Below are positions 29,735 through 41,121 of a DNA stretch of 64,000 nucleotides, one piece after another. The stretch lies in contig NC_053413.1 of assembly GCF_016859285.1 (NCBI RefSeq), forward strand, positions 17,379,501-17,443,500, in the 5' to 3' direction. The DNA comes from Xiphias gladius. Taxonomy: Eukaryota; Chordata; Actinopteri; Istiophoriformes; Xiphiidae. Made by a program: the position numbers and the translations under genes. Every line of letters begins with the position of its first letter. Position 1 is the first letter of the stretch. Below the pieces are notes generated by a model that was not told the origin of the DNA, did no database searches, and saw nothing but the letters and a program-made list of their open reading frames with translations.

Positions 29735-29920
29735 TCAGTGGATATAGCCCCTGTACCCCAGGAGCAGGTAGTTCTTGATGAAGGTGGGCAGATCAAGTTT
29801 AGGGACCACCCTGTGTGCTCGGCCGTCCAGGAAGCTCCTGAGTCTGCAGCGGGCCAAGTGCTGCAGGGAGCGAGGAGTCAGTGCCAAGGAGAAGACTGAC
29901 TCATAGAACTCCTTGTGTTC
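29735..29920 (-). CDS. asb10: asb10 terminal exon (SOCS box)
   Basis: The acceptor is CCAATCAG. The exon encodes EHKEFYESVFSLALTPRSLQ, then the Elongin-binding segment HLARCRLRSFL and a Cullin-box-like KLDLP, ending LGYRGYIH and TGA at 29737-29735. Confidence 0.95.
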   Translation of the reverse strand, partial: EHKEFYESVFSLALTPRSLQHLARCRLRSFLDGRAHRVVPKLDLPTFIKNYLLLGYRGYIH

Positions 29921-32900
29921 CTGATTGGGGAGAAATAAAAATGAACACAAGTCAGTTTAGGGAAACTCAATTTATTTAAGACCTAATGAATTTAAAAGAG
30001 TTTTGCTCTTTTTTGGGCATGAAAAGACCACAAATAAATTAAAGAAGAGGAAGAAGATAAAAGTTAGAGAAATGGAACATTGTTACAGTATAGAAAACAT
30101 AAAATCCAAAAACATTTGTCTTGAAACAAGCACAATGGTTAAACCCTCCTCATCAATTGACAATTTACAGCGCTTGCCTTAAACACCTCTGCAGAAACCG
30201 ACTCAACCCAGGTGTCTGTGACTTTGAGGTGACTGTAGGCGTTCAGAAGAACCTCGATGGTACATGGAGATTCCGCGCAGTACTTCAAAACCTGAAAGAA
30301 ACACCACAACACAGAGCAAAGCAACAGGATTCATATAACCATAATTTAAGTTCATGAGCGAGCTTGTGAATCAATAGAACTGAAGAAATAGAGTAATTAA
30401 ACACTTGTGAAATGAACAGATTGGTCTTCCCTCCAGGGGTTTAACTGGAAATTATGCAATTAGTGCTAATTAATCTCCTATTAACACTTGCCTAATTAGG
30501 AGCCAGGCATATTGTCTAGTGCACGTGGGTTCACTGATAGTTGTAGTCTGTTTCCCACAGAGAGTGCAACACTTCATGTTGTTTCAAGAAATGGGAATGA
30601 TTTGAATGGGAAGTTGCGAAGTCTGGAATGTTGCAACGAACAGTTTAGTGGTTCAAGACTCTTACTCAAGGTGTTACATGTGCAGTACTGGCTAATTATG
30701 CAAAAAGGGCCACCTTGATGAACAGTTGGTTCACACTGTAAATACAATATACAACTACAAACCAATCTGGAATGCATTAGCCCGTATTACATGCTTGTGC
30801 ACACATTTTCTCCTCTACTACTTTTAGGTAACATGTAGCTTTTCATTTCCTACCCTGGGCAGAGATCCAGGCCACACCCGAATAGAGCCATGGTTGAGCA
30901 GAGCACGAACAATCCTCTCTGGGTGATGGGAAACCTTGTAGGACACCACCTTCAGGATGTTGTGCATGGGAGCTTCACCACCGTAGTCCATGTTGTTAAC
31001 ACAGGCACCATTAGCCAGGAGCAAATCCACTATGTCTGGATTTACATTCTTACAGGCCATGTGCAAAGGAGTGTGTCTGTCCTGGTCCATAGTGTGGACA
31101 TCAGCCCCTGCCCCCAGCAGCATCTGGCACACCTTGAAGTAACACTGGAGGTCCTGCACCTCCTGTGGCTGAGAACAAGCAGCGTTCAGGGGTGTGAGAC
31201 CCTCTTCGTTCTGTTTGTCCACAGTAGCTCCGTAGCACAGGTAGAGCTCGGTGTGGTCTGAGAGACCGTTCCTGGCTGCCACATGTAAGGGAGTGTCATT
31301 TTCGTAAACAGTGCAACCATTGATTGCTGCACCATGCTGAAGGAGATATTTGGCACATCTGCAGACAGAAATAAAGAACCTTGTTTTTCAGTAGAACGCA
31401 AGCTGTATTCCCATGTTTACATTAGATCAGTGGTTCCCACCTTTTTATCTGACATACCCTGGCAGAGATATCAGATGACCTCAAGCACTCCTTCATCTCC
31501 TCCTATTGTGTTCCAAATGTGTTCATTAAAATTGATTTCAAACTGGAAGTCATTTCACACCATCAAACGTGGTCGTTTTTGTCAGTGGACTTGATTAGAG
31601 TCTACTTTGAGTGGCAGAAGCTCCACATTTATACATTAATCCAGCACTTTTAGCTATTAATTTCACCTTCTCTGCTGACCTGCCAGCTAGTTTTCAAGAA
31701 TTCTCAACGGCAGCAGTTCGTTTTAACAGTGAGGCTTTGTGGAGTAACCCTTGAAAGAGGAAATAACACAATCTTCCTCTAACAAAAGTTGAATTCATTA
31801 ACAATAAATGCACTCTTGCTCAATTCAATAAATCCAGGGGTTTTGCAGCTGCAGCCTCTCTTGGCCTGGTATGACCAGTAGCTTATGACAGCTAATGTTA
31901 GCTAATATAAGAGAACTTTGGGGTTTTGCAGCTGCAGCCTTTCTTGGCGTGGTATGACCAGTAGCTTATGACAGCTAATGTTAGCTAATATAAGAAAACT
32001 TTGGGCAGACCATTGCCATTCACAGACTTTGAATAGCACATTTTCCTCTTACAAAAGTAGAATTCATTAGCAATAAAAGCACCTTTGTTCAATTAAATAC
32101 ACTCAGGGGTTTTGCAGCCTTACGAGCATAAGATATGGTCTGGTATGACCAGTGGCTTATGGCGGCTAATCTTAGCAAATGTTCCAAAATGTTTTGAAAA
32201 AATTGTTGAATAAGTGACATTATTGATTCAGTTTTCTGACTTGCTTTAAGGTGTTATAACTGTCTCCTGTTGGTGGGAGGCTGTCCTGTCGTAGCTGGTA
32301 GCCACTGGTTGTTGTGTCATCAAGTACAGCAAAGTTCACATGAATTCGTAATGTTATTTGTGTATTTCCACAAATAGGATTATTGATTATCTGAATCACT
32401 GGTCTACTCTTTCTACTTTTATTCCTCTCTACTCACTCAAGGGATTCTGGGCTTGTACAAACGTGCAGAGGCATAAGGCCATCTTCAGAGACAGCACTGG
32501 CGTTAGCGCCGTGGATCAGCAGCAGTCTGGTACACTCCGGCTGGCAGTTTTCACAGGACTCGTGGAGGGCAGTGGTGCCACCAGGTGCTAGGTCTACGTT
32601 GGCCCCGCGTTGCAGCAGGAGTTTCAGGCAGTCCGTGAAACCTCGACCAGCCGTGATGTGAAGTGGTGTGGTCAGTTCCTGCTCATAAGTCAGTGACCAC
32701 AGTCCTGCCAGTAGGGAGTACAATTTTCAGAAAGTCAATGCTGAGTTTAAGCCTTAGGACCACTGTAAATAAGCAGACATGTCAGATATAACTACTGCAA
32801 GAGTCCTGTTTCTGTTAAACAGAGCATATAGTGTAGAGTAATAACATTTCAAAGTGTTTCTGATTATACAGTATGCCTCATGAGAATGTCAACACCTCTC

Positions 32901-34373
32901 CCTGATGCAAAGTCCCTTGAAGGGAAACAGTGAACACAGCTTTAGAATCAAGGCACTGGAAAACCTACTCAGGCTTCTGTAGTTAAATCTGAAGTTCCTC
33001 CATTCCTCTATGTTGCTGGTGTCATAAATGGCATCAATAAGATATCCATACTCATCGTCATCCACAATGCTGAGAATCGTCAGCTCATCGCCAACAAGTA
33101 GAGAGTTCCAGAACTGTAGGACAAAACCTGTGGACTTGGCTGTGGCGATCACATCACTGCGGTAGGTCTTTGGTTTGTGCCACTTAACCTTAGGTGCTAC
33201 ATAAGCCATACTGGATCTAACTAGTATGATTTTTTTTTACGTTTTAATAGTGTGTTTTCTCCAGAGTGAAATAAGCACTATGTCGGTTGTTTGTGCAGAC
33301 AGGGCTATTTCAGGAGGGTGTTATGTGATATTTTGTTTGACCCGGTGATCCTGGCCCGTGCAGTGGCATCAGAGCCAGTGACTGGTGCGTTACAGATCAC
33401 CTGCCCACTGATTCAAATAATCCACTGAAGTCAGTGGAGGACTGACTTGAATTTAGCATTCAAGGAATTTAGAAGCGACACATTCTGGTTACAAATATGA
33501 AAAAATACAGTACAATACAAAAGCCCATTTTATGTTTTCTAATCATCTAGAATTGATTGACTTGAAGTCTTGAATATCAATTTCCAGTAACTCAATAAGC
33601 TACTGCATGTGGAAACTGACTCAAAATGTTAGTCTTTCTCAAAATAAGAGAGCAAACTGCTTATTTACTCTTCAGTGAAAGGCCACAAATTAATATCTTA
33701 GGGATGACTACTAAGTCTGATTATGTGATGGACATATGATGGTTTCTATAAATATTGCCTTGTGTTCTGTGTCTATAAATATTGCATCACTGTCTTTAAA
33801 CATTGCCTGAGGGTGAGAAGCACCAGTTACATGTTGCTTATAATTTTATATTCAAATAATTTTAAAGCAGTGATTTGCTTCTCTATTTCTATATTAACGA
33901 CACAGAAATTGTCTGTCATTTCTGTTAAAATAAGAAGTACTTTTCAAATTCTGAATTTTGGATGCTAATGTCCAGCTACTAGCTATGCTGTGCCAAATTG
34001 TAGGAACTCCTAAATTAATTCCTAATGCAGACAGATGTTATCTCCTACCTTCCCCTCTGGCGACCCAGCGCATGTCCCCTCCCCGTGGCTCAATGATGAG
34101 GTTTGCTGTGGATCCTCTAGGAAAGAGGCGCTGCATAGCCTCCAAGTCTCCTGTATATAGAGCGTTCTGGATGACCACATCTTGGCACACAGCTGGTGGA
34201 AGGGCAGCGCTGGACCTCAGCGGTTCCCTGTCCCTGGCCTCCTTCTTCAGCATATAGCTCCTGAGGTGATGGGACGCCATCTGCCTCTTGTACTTGTATC
34301 TCTCTAGCATGTCCTTGTCAAGTTCAAGAGAACGCAAGGCCATGGGTGTGAAGACAAAGCTGCCTCGCGACAT
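29735..34373 (-). CDS. asb10: asb10: ankyrin repeat and SOCS box protein 10, two first exons
   Basis: ASB proteins are substrate receptors of Elongin B/C-Cullin 5 ubiquitin ligases. Ankyrin repeats bind the target and the C-terminal SOCS box recruits the ligase. Shared exons are 32704-32437, 31358-30854, 30291-30178 and 29920-29735. They can follow first exon A (33209-32969, 437 residues in total) or B (34373-34049, 465 residues), both ending in phase 1. Ankyrin repeats include ELTTPLHITAGRG, GGTTALHESC, NDTPLHVAARNG and DRHTPLHMACKN. The SOCS box lies in the last 45 or so residues (PRSLQHLARCRLRSFL, then PKLDLP). DTSNIEEWRNFRFNYRSL, LWSLTYEQELTTPLH and IRVWPGSLPRV favour ASB10 over its paralogue ASB18, as does the gbx1 neighbour. 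Some C-terminal residues also resemble ASB18. Confidence 0.92.
29921..30177 (-). other. asb10: Probable GC-AG intron of asb10
   Basis: The exon ends TTTAAG and the intron begins GCAAGC, close to the consensus of the rare GC donor class (AG|GCAAGT). The acceptor is a normal CCAATCAG. Using the GC site joins VFK to EHKEFY without extra residues, as in the family. A GT nine bases downstream would insert three unmatched residues (Ala-Ser-Ala). Confidence 0.7.
30178..30291 (-). CDS. asb10: asb10 exon 4
   Basis: A 114-bp phase-0 exon with acceptor TCTTTCAG. It encodes VLKYCAESPCTIEVLLNAY to the end VSAEVFK, the linker between the ankyrin repeats and the SOCS box. Confidence 0.93.
30854..31358 (-). 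CDS. asb10: asb10 exon 3 (ankyrin repeats)
   Basis: A 505-bp exon from acceptor GTCTGCAG to donor GTAGGA. It encodes CAKYLLQHGAAINGC, three or more ankyrin repeats (TPLHVAARNG, GLTPLNAAC, HTPLHMACKNVNPDIVDLLL, MDYGGEAPMH) and ALLNHGSIRVWPGSLPR. Confidence 0.96.
31359..32436 (-). other. asb10: asb10 intron with diverged internal duplications
   Basis: Intron between donor GTGAGT and acceptor GTCTGCAG. It holds tandem copies at 31837-32170 (separate entry). A short segment at about 31428-31470 resembles the GGTTCCCAACCTTTTT-type teleost repeat end. Confidence 0.75.
31773..32175. repeat. Local tandem/segmental duplication in asb10 intron
   Basis: A unit beginning GGGGTTTTGCAGCTGCAG occurs at 31837 and again at 31920 (period 83 bp), nearly identical, both containing TATGACCAGTAGCTTATGAC and AGCTAATGTTAGC. 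A third, more diverged copy with its left flank (ACAAAAGTAGAATTCATTAG) lies at 32040-32175, so a longer unit was copied as well. Confidence 0.85.
32437..32704 (-). CDS. asb10: asb10 exon 2 (first common exon)
   Basis: The acceptor is CTGGCAG. The exon starts with two bases completing a split codon, then LWSLTYEQELTTPLH. It carries two to three ankyrin repeats and ends at PESLE with donor GTGAGT. Both alternative first exons fit its phase. Confidence 0.95.
32969..33209 (-). CDS. asb10: asb10 alternative first exon A
   Basis: The ATG at 33209 gives MAYVAPKVKW. The exon encodes LQFWNSLLVGDELTILSIVD and DAIYDTSNIEEWRNFRFNYR before donor GTAGGT. It matches the layout of the long human ASB10 N terminus as I recall it (FW..VL.GD, then FDTSDPERWRDFRFN). 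It lies inside the intron that follows exon B. If exon B spliced into it at the AG just before the ATG, an early stop would result, so the two are mutually exclusive starts. Confidence 0.85.
34049..34373 (-). CDS. asb10: asb10 alternative first exon B
   Basis: The ATG at 34373 gives MSRGSFVFTPMALRSLELDK. The exon continues through a basic region and ALYTGDLEAMQRLFP, EPRGGDMRWVARGEG to donor GTAGGA, phase 1. The ALYTGDL/LFP and RGGDMRWV pieces resemble another ASB10 isoform in other vertebrates, from memory. Its 5' flank probably holds a separate promoter. Confidence 0.8.
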
Positions 34374-37300
34374 TCTGAAAGGCTTGCCTCATACAGAGAA
34401 AAGTGGTTGTGTATGATAAAGTGAGGGAGAACGTTCAAAAAAGGCCCGTCTCTTGGTTTCCGTTGTTGTTTCAATCTCTTGGGCTAATGTCCACTATGTG
34501 CCTGCTGGCCGTTCAAAGGGCTGGTTCACAGAGTTGTTTTGATATTCAGTATGAGAACCTCCCTGCAGTGTGACAAGTAATGCTATTTTTATGTCTCACA
34601 TGCAGCCACTCGAGCCTCTCCTGTTTTTGCCTCTAGCAAAGTTACAGCCATGAACTTTCTCTGTCAGGCTGCAAGTATCCAATGAGTTGAATAAACTCAT
34701 GTTTTGTAACATCCTGTTTTTCTGAATTACCCAGTCTCTTTTTAGACAACACTTGAACGGGCAGAATATGTTGGTTTTGCTTACTTAAAAAATATTGGTA
34801 ACATTACATTTGCTGATTATTAAAGTAGTACTTATTCCTGATATATTTAGTGTGTCCATCTCTCCTGCTCTAAAAGAACTGAGCAAGAATAGTCCATATA
34901 AAGGGTCAAGTCATTAGATTAAAGCAGGCTTTCACTGTTAAACAATAAACAAGTTCATTTAAAAAGTATTAGCTGACTGAAACATTTGGGCAACTTTTAA
35001 GGTCAAATTTTGCCTTGACATTTTTCTTTGAGGAACAGCAAATAAGAATGCCCTATTTGTAAGCCCCTGTGAGTATGTGTTTGCAAAATGTCTTTTTATG
35101 CTCGGTATTTTTTTTTTTTTTCAAGAGCCTTAATGGATTTTATGTATCCGCACGGCTCCCTGCATTAGAACATTAGGCTGAATGACTGGCAACCGCTGTG
35201 TCACTCTGCCCCACGTGTAGTGTTCTGATGGTGGAGGGATGGCACATAATTAAGCCTCTTAAGCCTACTTCCTAGGCATCTGACAAACATCTCTTTTGAC
35301 TGATGGACCGTCATTTTCCTGTACTGGTCTACCCGGTAGCAAAAAAAGGTTCCTATCTCTCAACTCTCTAGAACCCAAGGATAGGTTTTCATGGCTGGCA
35401 AGGATAACTCAGAATGACTTTTGAGGTTTTGGAAGACTGATTAACTTGCTTTGATATCGCCATCTATGAAAATGTGCTGTATTGAATATACAATGTAATA
35501 AAACACACAAATTTTAGGGTCTGTTTATCTGCCTGTGTGTTGGAGTCTATCAAGACACATGCAAGCTCTGTGGAAAACAAGGTCTGCACCACAGGTGGAG
35601 AAATACATGATATTTGTGCAGAGGTTTTACCTTCTTTCCCATTTGAAAACACAGAAGCATAGCTGCATCTTATCTATACCTTAACGACTGTTCTGGTATG
35701 GAAATCAAGGTCATTTATTTTATGTTACAGTTTGGTAATAGATGCCACATTAAACTGAAGGCAAGTAAGAGTTTCAACTTTGAAAACACACATTACCAGA
35801 GAGAGACTAGGAATATTGTTTTTGCGGCTGGAGTACATCCTTTTAAATGATATACATAATGAGTTTATAATATGCATCTGGGCTACCTCCTCTCTACTTT
35901 GATGTCTTCCAAATGGCCCGGGTGTCATCAGCAAAACATGTAGGCACTTTCCCGCCTCATTGACTCCCAAATGTATTTTAAATATCATTCCTGGTAACGC
36001 AATTATTTAAAACGCTGAACTAAACACTTACTAATGGGGAAAAAGACAGCGACTTCGATAAATTCATTTCTCAAATGGTGGGCATTCATGTTTCTTTTTT
36101 CTTTTTTTCCTCTGTGAAGCGGAGGGAACTCTGATGACAACAAAAAACATCAGCAGTAGTAACATCCCCTGCCCTCACAGCTCCCCGTGGACATATTAAA
36201 TCTTTGGTTTCCTCACATTACCCACCAGTAGCCGTCTCTCCAAGGTTTTTTGCATTGTGGTCAACCACCTTCCTCTCCCAAGGCGGTAAGACGCTGGACA
36301 TCAGCAACAGCCCTGATGAGAGTGAGGCACTTCATTTATGCAATCATAGGCAATTAGTTCCCTCTGATTATGTGCCTCTTAATGCTGTTTTGAGTACTGT
36401 GGCACACAGTAATACAGAAAAAGATTAAACTATAGCCCTCCCTCCACACTGAGCAGTCATTTAATATACTGAGAACATAATGAAATGTACACAGTAATTA
36501 CAGTAATATTAAATGCTAATGGGCTTGCAATTGGATCTGCCGGTAGTTTAAGATAGAGTCGGAGCACCCAAAGAAAGTCTAAGTTTAGAGAAAGTGTCAC
36601 CATGACATCAGAGCATTCAATTCTGTGTCAGGTGTTTCTTATTTCGATGATTGGTGTGTTATTTAGAGTTTTTCCAAACAGAGGAAGTGGGATTATGTCC
36701 GGCATACGGGGCAATTCTGTACTGGGAAGGGAGCAATTAATATGCAGTTTACCAATTTCAGCTCACATCTAGTGAGTTAAAAAGGAATAGGGTCTAATGT
36801 TTCTACTCCGGTGGGAGAATAACTTGGAGGTCACCATAGAAACATGAAGAGAGATAATGAGCATGCTTAATTGGCTTAATTTTCTAAAGAGAAGATAATT
36901 GCTGCCTTGTGCATTTGTCTACTGGTTGTGATTGTTGACAGACACATTAAGGTAGGCACACACCGTCTGCTTTAAGTCTTCAGTGCCATTAAAGTGCCTT
37001 TGATAGCCATCGACATTGGTTTATTTCCATATATATGGCTAAGGGTTTGAAAAGGTTCCCTGTTTGTAAATCTTCCTCAGGTCTCATCACAATGCTTGAT
37101 GCTTGGTGGAGAACCTAAATGAATTTATAGATCCCTGAATTGAAAAGTAGCTCCAAACTATTCTGTGGAAGCATGATTACTTTTTCTGTACTCTTTCAGC
37201 TCTGAGCCCACTACCTATAATGTATAGTATCGGACTTTGCAGATTCCAATTGTCTCTCAATGCACTGATCACCACGCAAATAGCCCTCTGTTTCATCATG

Positions 37301-38695
37301 ACAATTGAGAGGTTCATATTTCAACCTAATAGTCCCGTATAACTTTAACCATCTATCACAACCTCATTTCATTGCGGTTGCAGTTAATACGCGCTTCCCT
37401 GCCAAGTGGAACATTTTCTAATGATGCACTCTCACACAAAAACAAGGCAAGCCGGCCTGGGTTCTGCATCACTCACTAATGCACCCATCCATAATGTGTT
37501 CATAGCAGCCTGCCTAAAGGAGACAGCGATGACTACCAGTAGGCATGGGCATGAGAGGGGATACGGGGAAGGGTACAAGATGCAAAACCTAAATGGCCAT
37601 GATAATCATGAACAAAGTCACGGCCATAAAAGACTGTATCACCCTGATAATAACGTCTGTAGATTTCATATCATTACCAAGAATACTGGGAAACATCTAA
37701 AATGGGTATGTCAACAATAACGGTCAGTGGTGGGTGTCACATCCAAGTTCATTATCACAGTGAGCCTGGCTTTGTAGGATGTTGATAAGGGTAGGCTAAT
37801 AGGTGTACGTAAAGCCCGATGTAAACACCATCCTAATTAGAGAGACCTTTATCAGTTCCTCCATTTTATGCAGATTGGACTGGTGCAAATGCTAGTGTCA
37901 TTATCCTGTAATCAAGTACCATTCAGTTGACAGTGCCGTCTTTTAAAAACCTGATTAGAATGCATAACAAGGATACAATATTACATTATTTCCTCTGGTA
38001 GTTTATAAATATGTCAATATTAAAGCTAACTGAATAATGGGTCTTGTCAGGTTTAGATAAATGCATCAGATGCAAAAGGGATTACTTTAAAAAACAGACC
38101 ACTGGGGTATTTTGAAATACAATAATAATAAGAATATTAAACAGCTCTTAGTACCTCTCACATAATCGTTGTCTTTACGTGTGAGATAAATGATGACTAC
38201 AATTGACTCAGAGTTACGCACTCCTTTTTCCACCAACATAAAAGCCAAACTTTGATAAACTTTAGGTCGTTTTACAACCATTAGCCCTGTTGTGAAGACA
38301 TTTCTAAATCCCTCTAAGACTTGTTTATGCAGCTGGACAGAAATGAAATCAAAAAACAAATCTGTTGACTTAATTTTTACCAGTTGTGGCTGTTTTGTTC
38401 AGTCAAATGTAGGTAGATACTCTCCTTTCTCATCTTGTAAAACACATCACAAAAAAATTGCAGTTTTATCATCAGTTAATTCATCTAAACTAATGTTAAT
38501 TTCCATTTTGAAATACTCATATTTTTTCCATATTAATAAAAGAACACATGTCCTGTTGATATTTTCCTTGTGGCCTAGCAAACAAGCAAGAAATGTCATT
38601 TCCGGAAGCCATCTTTGTCCGCAACTTAAGAAACAAGTTAAAATCTCTTTGATTGTTTGTTTTTTTGTTTTGTTTGTTTATTTTACTTGTTGCAG
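34374..38695. other. Intergenic spacer upstream of asb10, possible regulatory blocks
   Basis: No protein-coding gene was recognised. Stretches at about 36460-36910 and 37380-37930 are high-complexity and carry TAAT/AATTA-type sites (for example TTAATTGGCTTAATTTTC near 36867). They look like possible conserved non-coding elements; conservation is untested. Confidence 0.4.
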
Positions 38696-38765
38696 GCTGA
38701 ATATTTGTGTCGATGCAGCTGGATGGAGACTTGGGGGAAAGCTGGACATATTTTACAATACATAG
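38696..38765 (+). other. Exon-like segment with consensus splice sites
   Basis: A 70-bp segment follows a long T-rich tract and TTGTTGCAG and is followed by ATAG|GTAAGTG, a near-perfect donor. A CpG-rich stretch begins about 10 bp after the donor. No protein homology is recognised. It could be an exon of a non-coding transcript or of a gene I do not recognise, or chance. Confidence 0.25.
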
Positions 38766-38775
38766 GTAAGTGTCG

Positions 38776-38975
38776 TCAAAATGACGCGTTTGTGTTTCTA
38801 CGCGTGGCGTGGTTTAACACACGACGACACCTGCTAAACGGGGCAGCTATGATGCATGTGCTGCTAACGCCGATTCAGCCGTGTCCTGACAAACTGGCTC
38901 GCTACAGCTACCGATTGACCCCGAGACAAGACACTTTGGGACTCTTTACTTGTGGTCGTGGTCGTGTCAGCTGAC
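38776..38975. promoter_or_regulatory. Isolated CpG-rich patch
   Basis: About 200 bp dense in CG dinucleotides (ACGCG, GTGGCGTGG, CACGACGACACC) in an AT-rich spacer not assigned to a known gene. It may mark an unannotated transcription start on either strand. Confidence 0.3.
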
Positions 38976-39014
38976 TTCAAAACGTCTTCAACATCACATT
39001 TATCCAGTTTCTGC

Positions 39015-39805
39015 AGTAGTGGGAAGTAACTAAGTACATTAGTTAACTAAGTACACTCCTGTACTGTGCTTAAGATGAATTTTGAGGTATTTGTACTATT
39101 ATTGCAGTTATAGGATTGTAGTGTTTTCATTTTTATACTTCAACTCCACTACATTTCAGAGGGAAATATTGCACTTTTTAACTCCATTTTCCCCCCGACA
39201 GCTGTAGTTGCAAGCTACTTTTCACATTAAGGTTCTACATTAATTATAACACACTTCAAACATTAAACGAGTTATTAGCGACCTTTTTGGCTTGTGCTTC
39301 ACTAAAGACCAGTGTGTAGTTGGGGCGCCTTGTCACATTTCAAATAGCGTAGAGTTTGTAGCAGTTCTGAAGAGTGTCTTCCCCTCTAAACATCCCACAT
39401 GGTTTCATTTAAATAAGAGTTCAAGGCCCCATGAGGCAAAACAGCAAAGCTTAGGGAACAAAAATGAAATAAATGTACTTTTTCTTCTCATTGTGTGACA
39501 CTTTGGAGGGGCCTGACTTCTTTAGGTTGGGAACCCCTGAACTAAAATACCCAGCTGTATATAAAGGTGTTAAAACCAGCTCCACTTCCAGCAGCTACAA
39601 CAGTAAAAGGCAGCTTACACATTGATGCTTCAGTATTTACAATCTAATACTGTCAAATATAATAATATGCCAGTCACAGGGACATTTTACTCCAGAATGA
39701 GCACTTGGTACATTTTTCTGATGGTTCTTTAGTACTTTGACATAAATAGGATTTTGGATGAAGGATTTTTATTTTTGGAGTATGGAGTAGTTTTACTTTG
39801 ACTCA
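39015..39805. repeat. Teleost-type repeat with a nested second repeat
   Basis: The outer element begins GTGGGAAGTAACTAAGTACA and contains CTCCACTACATTTCAGAGGG. Its right half has AGCTGTATATAAAGG, CCAGCTCCAC and AGTTTTACTTTGACTC. This matches a very common spiny-rayed fish non-autonomous element as I remember it. Its middle is interrupted by a second repeat at roughly 39280-39545, bounded by CGACCTTTTTGGCTTGTG and GGTTGGGAACCCCTGAACT. Confidence 0.65.
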
Positions 39806-40829
39806 CTCTGATCAAGGCCCGGTTTGCTATCAACAGTTGCCCTATCAACATCACACCCACATGTTTAAATCACCTCCTGTCAGGGCTGCTATGCTCTCAT
39901 CGTGAACCCGTCTATTTGTGTCTCATGAATAAAAACACACGAGTGAGTGCCCTGGCTTTTGGATTGGTAAGAGCGGATGATGATGTAGAGATGTGAGACA
40001 GGTATGAGGATTCAAAACAAAGTGGCAGACCATTTTTCTGCAGCCAGAAACGAGTTTGTCGTCACTCGACCCCCTTACACTCAAATGAAAGCCACACGAC
40101 GACGTCCTTCTGACGTGTAATGTTTTCATCTGTGGTATATTTTTGATGGCTTTGCCTAGTGAACAGTATTCAGCAGGCTATAAAATATGTAGTGACTATT
40201 GAGTCACAGCTATTGTGATGATATTCTGTTATGCTGACAGTATGGGGTCACTTGTACCACGTTAATTATTCTTTTAAGTCAGCAGGTATTAAGTCTTTGT
40301 TGGAATGCGAAGATAGTTGAGAGAGAGAAATGACAGACTTCTGGGCTTGATTAGAAACATTTTTTTTTAAAGTTCATTTTATGGGTCTTCCAGAGATGGT
40401 GATAGTGTTCAGGGTGTCAGAACATAGTCTTACAGCTAGACATTTAATTATAGTACAGAGCAAATAAATTCATATATGAAAGATAAATGCAAGGTCTTAC
40501 TGAGCTCATGCATGTGGGTTATTTTTAAACACTGTAAAGTCGATTTGACCAAATACCAGTTCTCGTGTTATCTGTTTGCACACAGGAACATAAATAGCTG
40601 TAAAATACAAAATAGTGGATTTAAGTGAAACTACAGCTGGTAAAGAGCTCCTGTACGAATATGTTAAGTGCCAGTTTCCTTGACGTCAATGTTCCTGTAA
40701 TATGACAGATGTGCGATTACCCCATCTAGTGGCTAAGACTGGCGTGTTGCTGGTCCCCCCCCCCCTCTAAATGAGAAATTAAAAAAAAAAAAAAAGTTAA
40801 AAATGGAGAGAAACATCAGCTTTTGTGCG

Positions 40830-40835
40830 TTTATT
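40830..40835 (-). terminator. H2B polyadenylation signal
   Basis: TTTATT on the + strand reads AATAAA on the - strand, 50 bp beyond the H2B stop. No histone 3' stem-loop (GGCYCTTTTYAGRGCC type) is seen between the stop and this site, which points to a polyadenylated, replication-independent histone mRNA. Confidence 0.8.
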
Positions 40836-40884
40836 GAAATCAACCACCTTACAAGTCACTGAGTCACTGAGCAAACTGAGGTCT

Positions 40885-41121
40885 TCACTTGGAGCTGGTG
40901 TACTTGGTGACCGCCTTGGTGCCCTCGGACACGGCGTGTTTGGCCAGCTCCCCGGGCAGCAGCAGCCTCACTGCGGTCTGCACCTCCCTGCTGGTGATGG
41001 TGGAGCGCTTGTTGTACTGGGCCAGGCGGGACGCCTCGGTGGCGATGCGCTCGAACAGGTCGTTGACGAAGGAGTTCATGATGCTCATGGCTCTGCTGGA
41101 AATCCCCGTGTCCGGGTGAAC
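40885..41121 (-). CDS. H2B variant exon 2
   Basis: The acceptor is CTCGAAAG after a pyrimidine-rich tract. The exon encodes VHPDTG to TSSK (78 residues) and TGA at 40887-40885. Confidence 0.93.
   Translation of the reverse strand, partial: VHPDTGISSRAMSIMNSFVNDLFERIATEASRLAQYNKRSTITSREVQTAVRLLLPGELAKHAVSEGTKAVTKYTSSK

Noticed and set aside
30890-31261. Open frame of 123 codons on the + strand
   Set aside because: Antisense shadow of asb10 exon 3.
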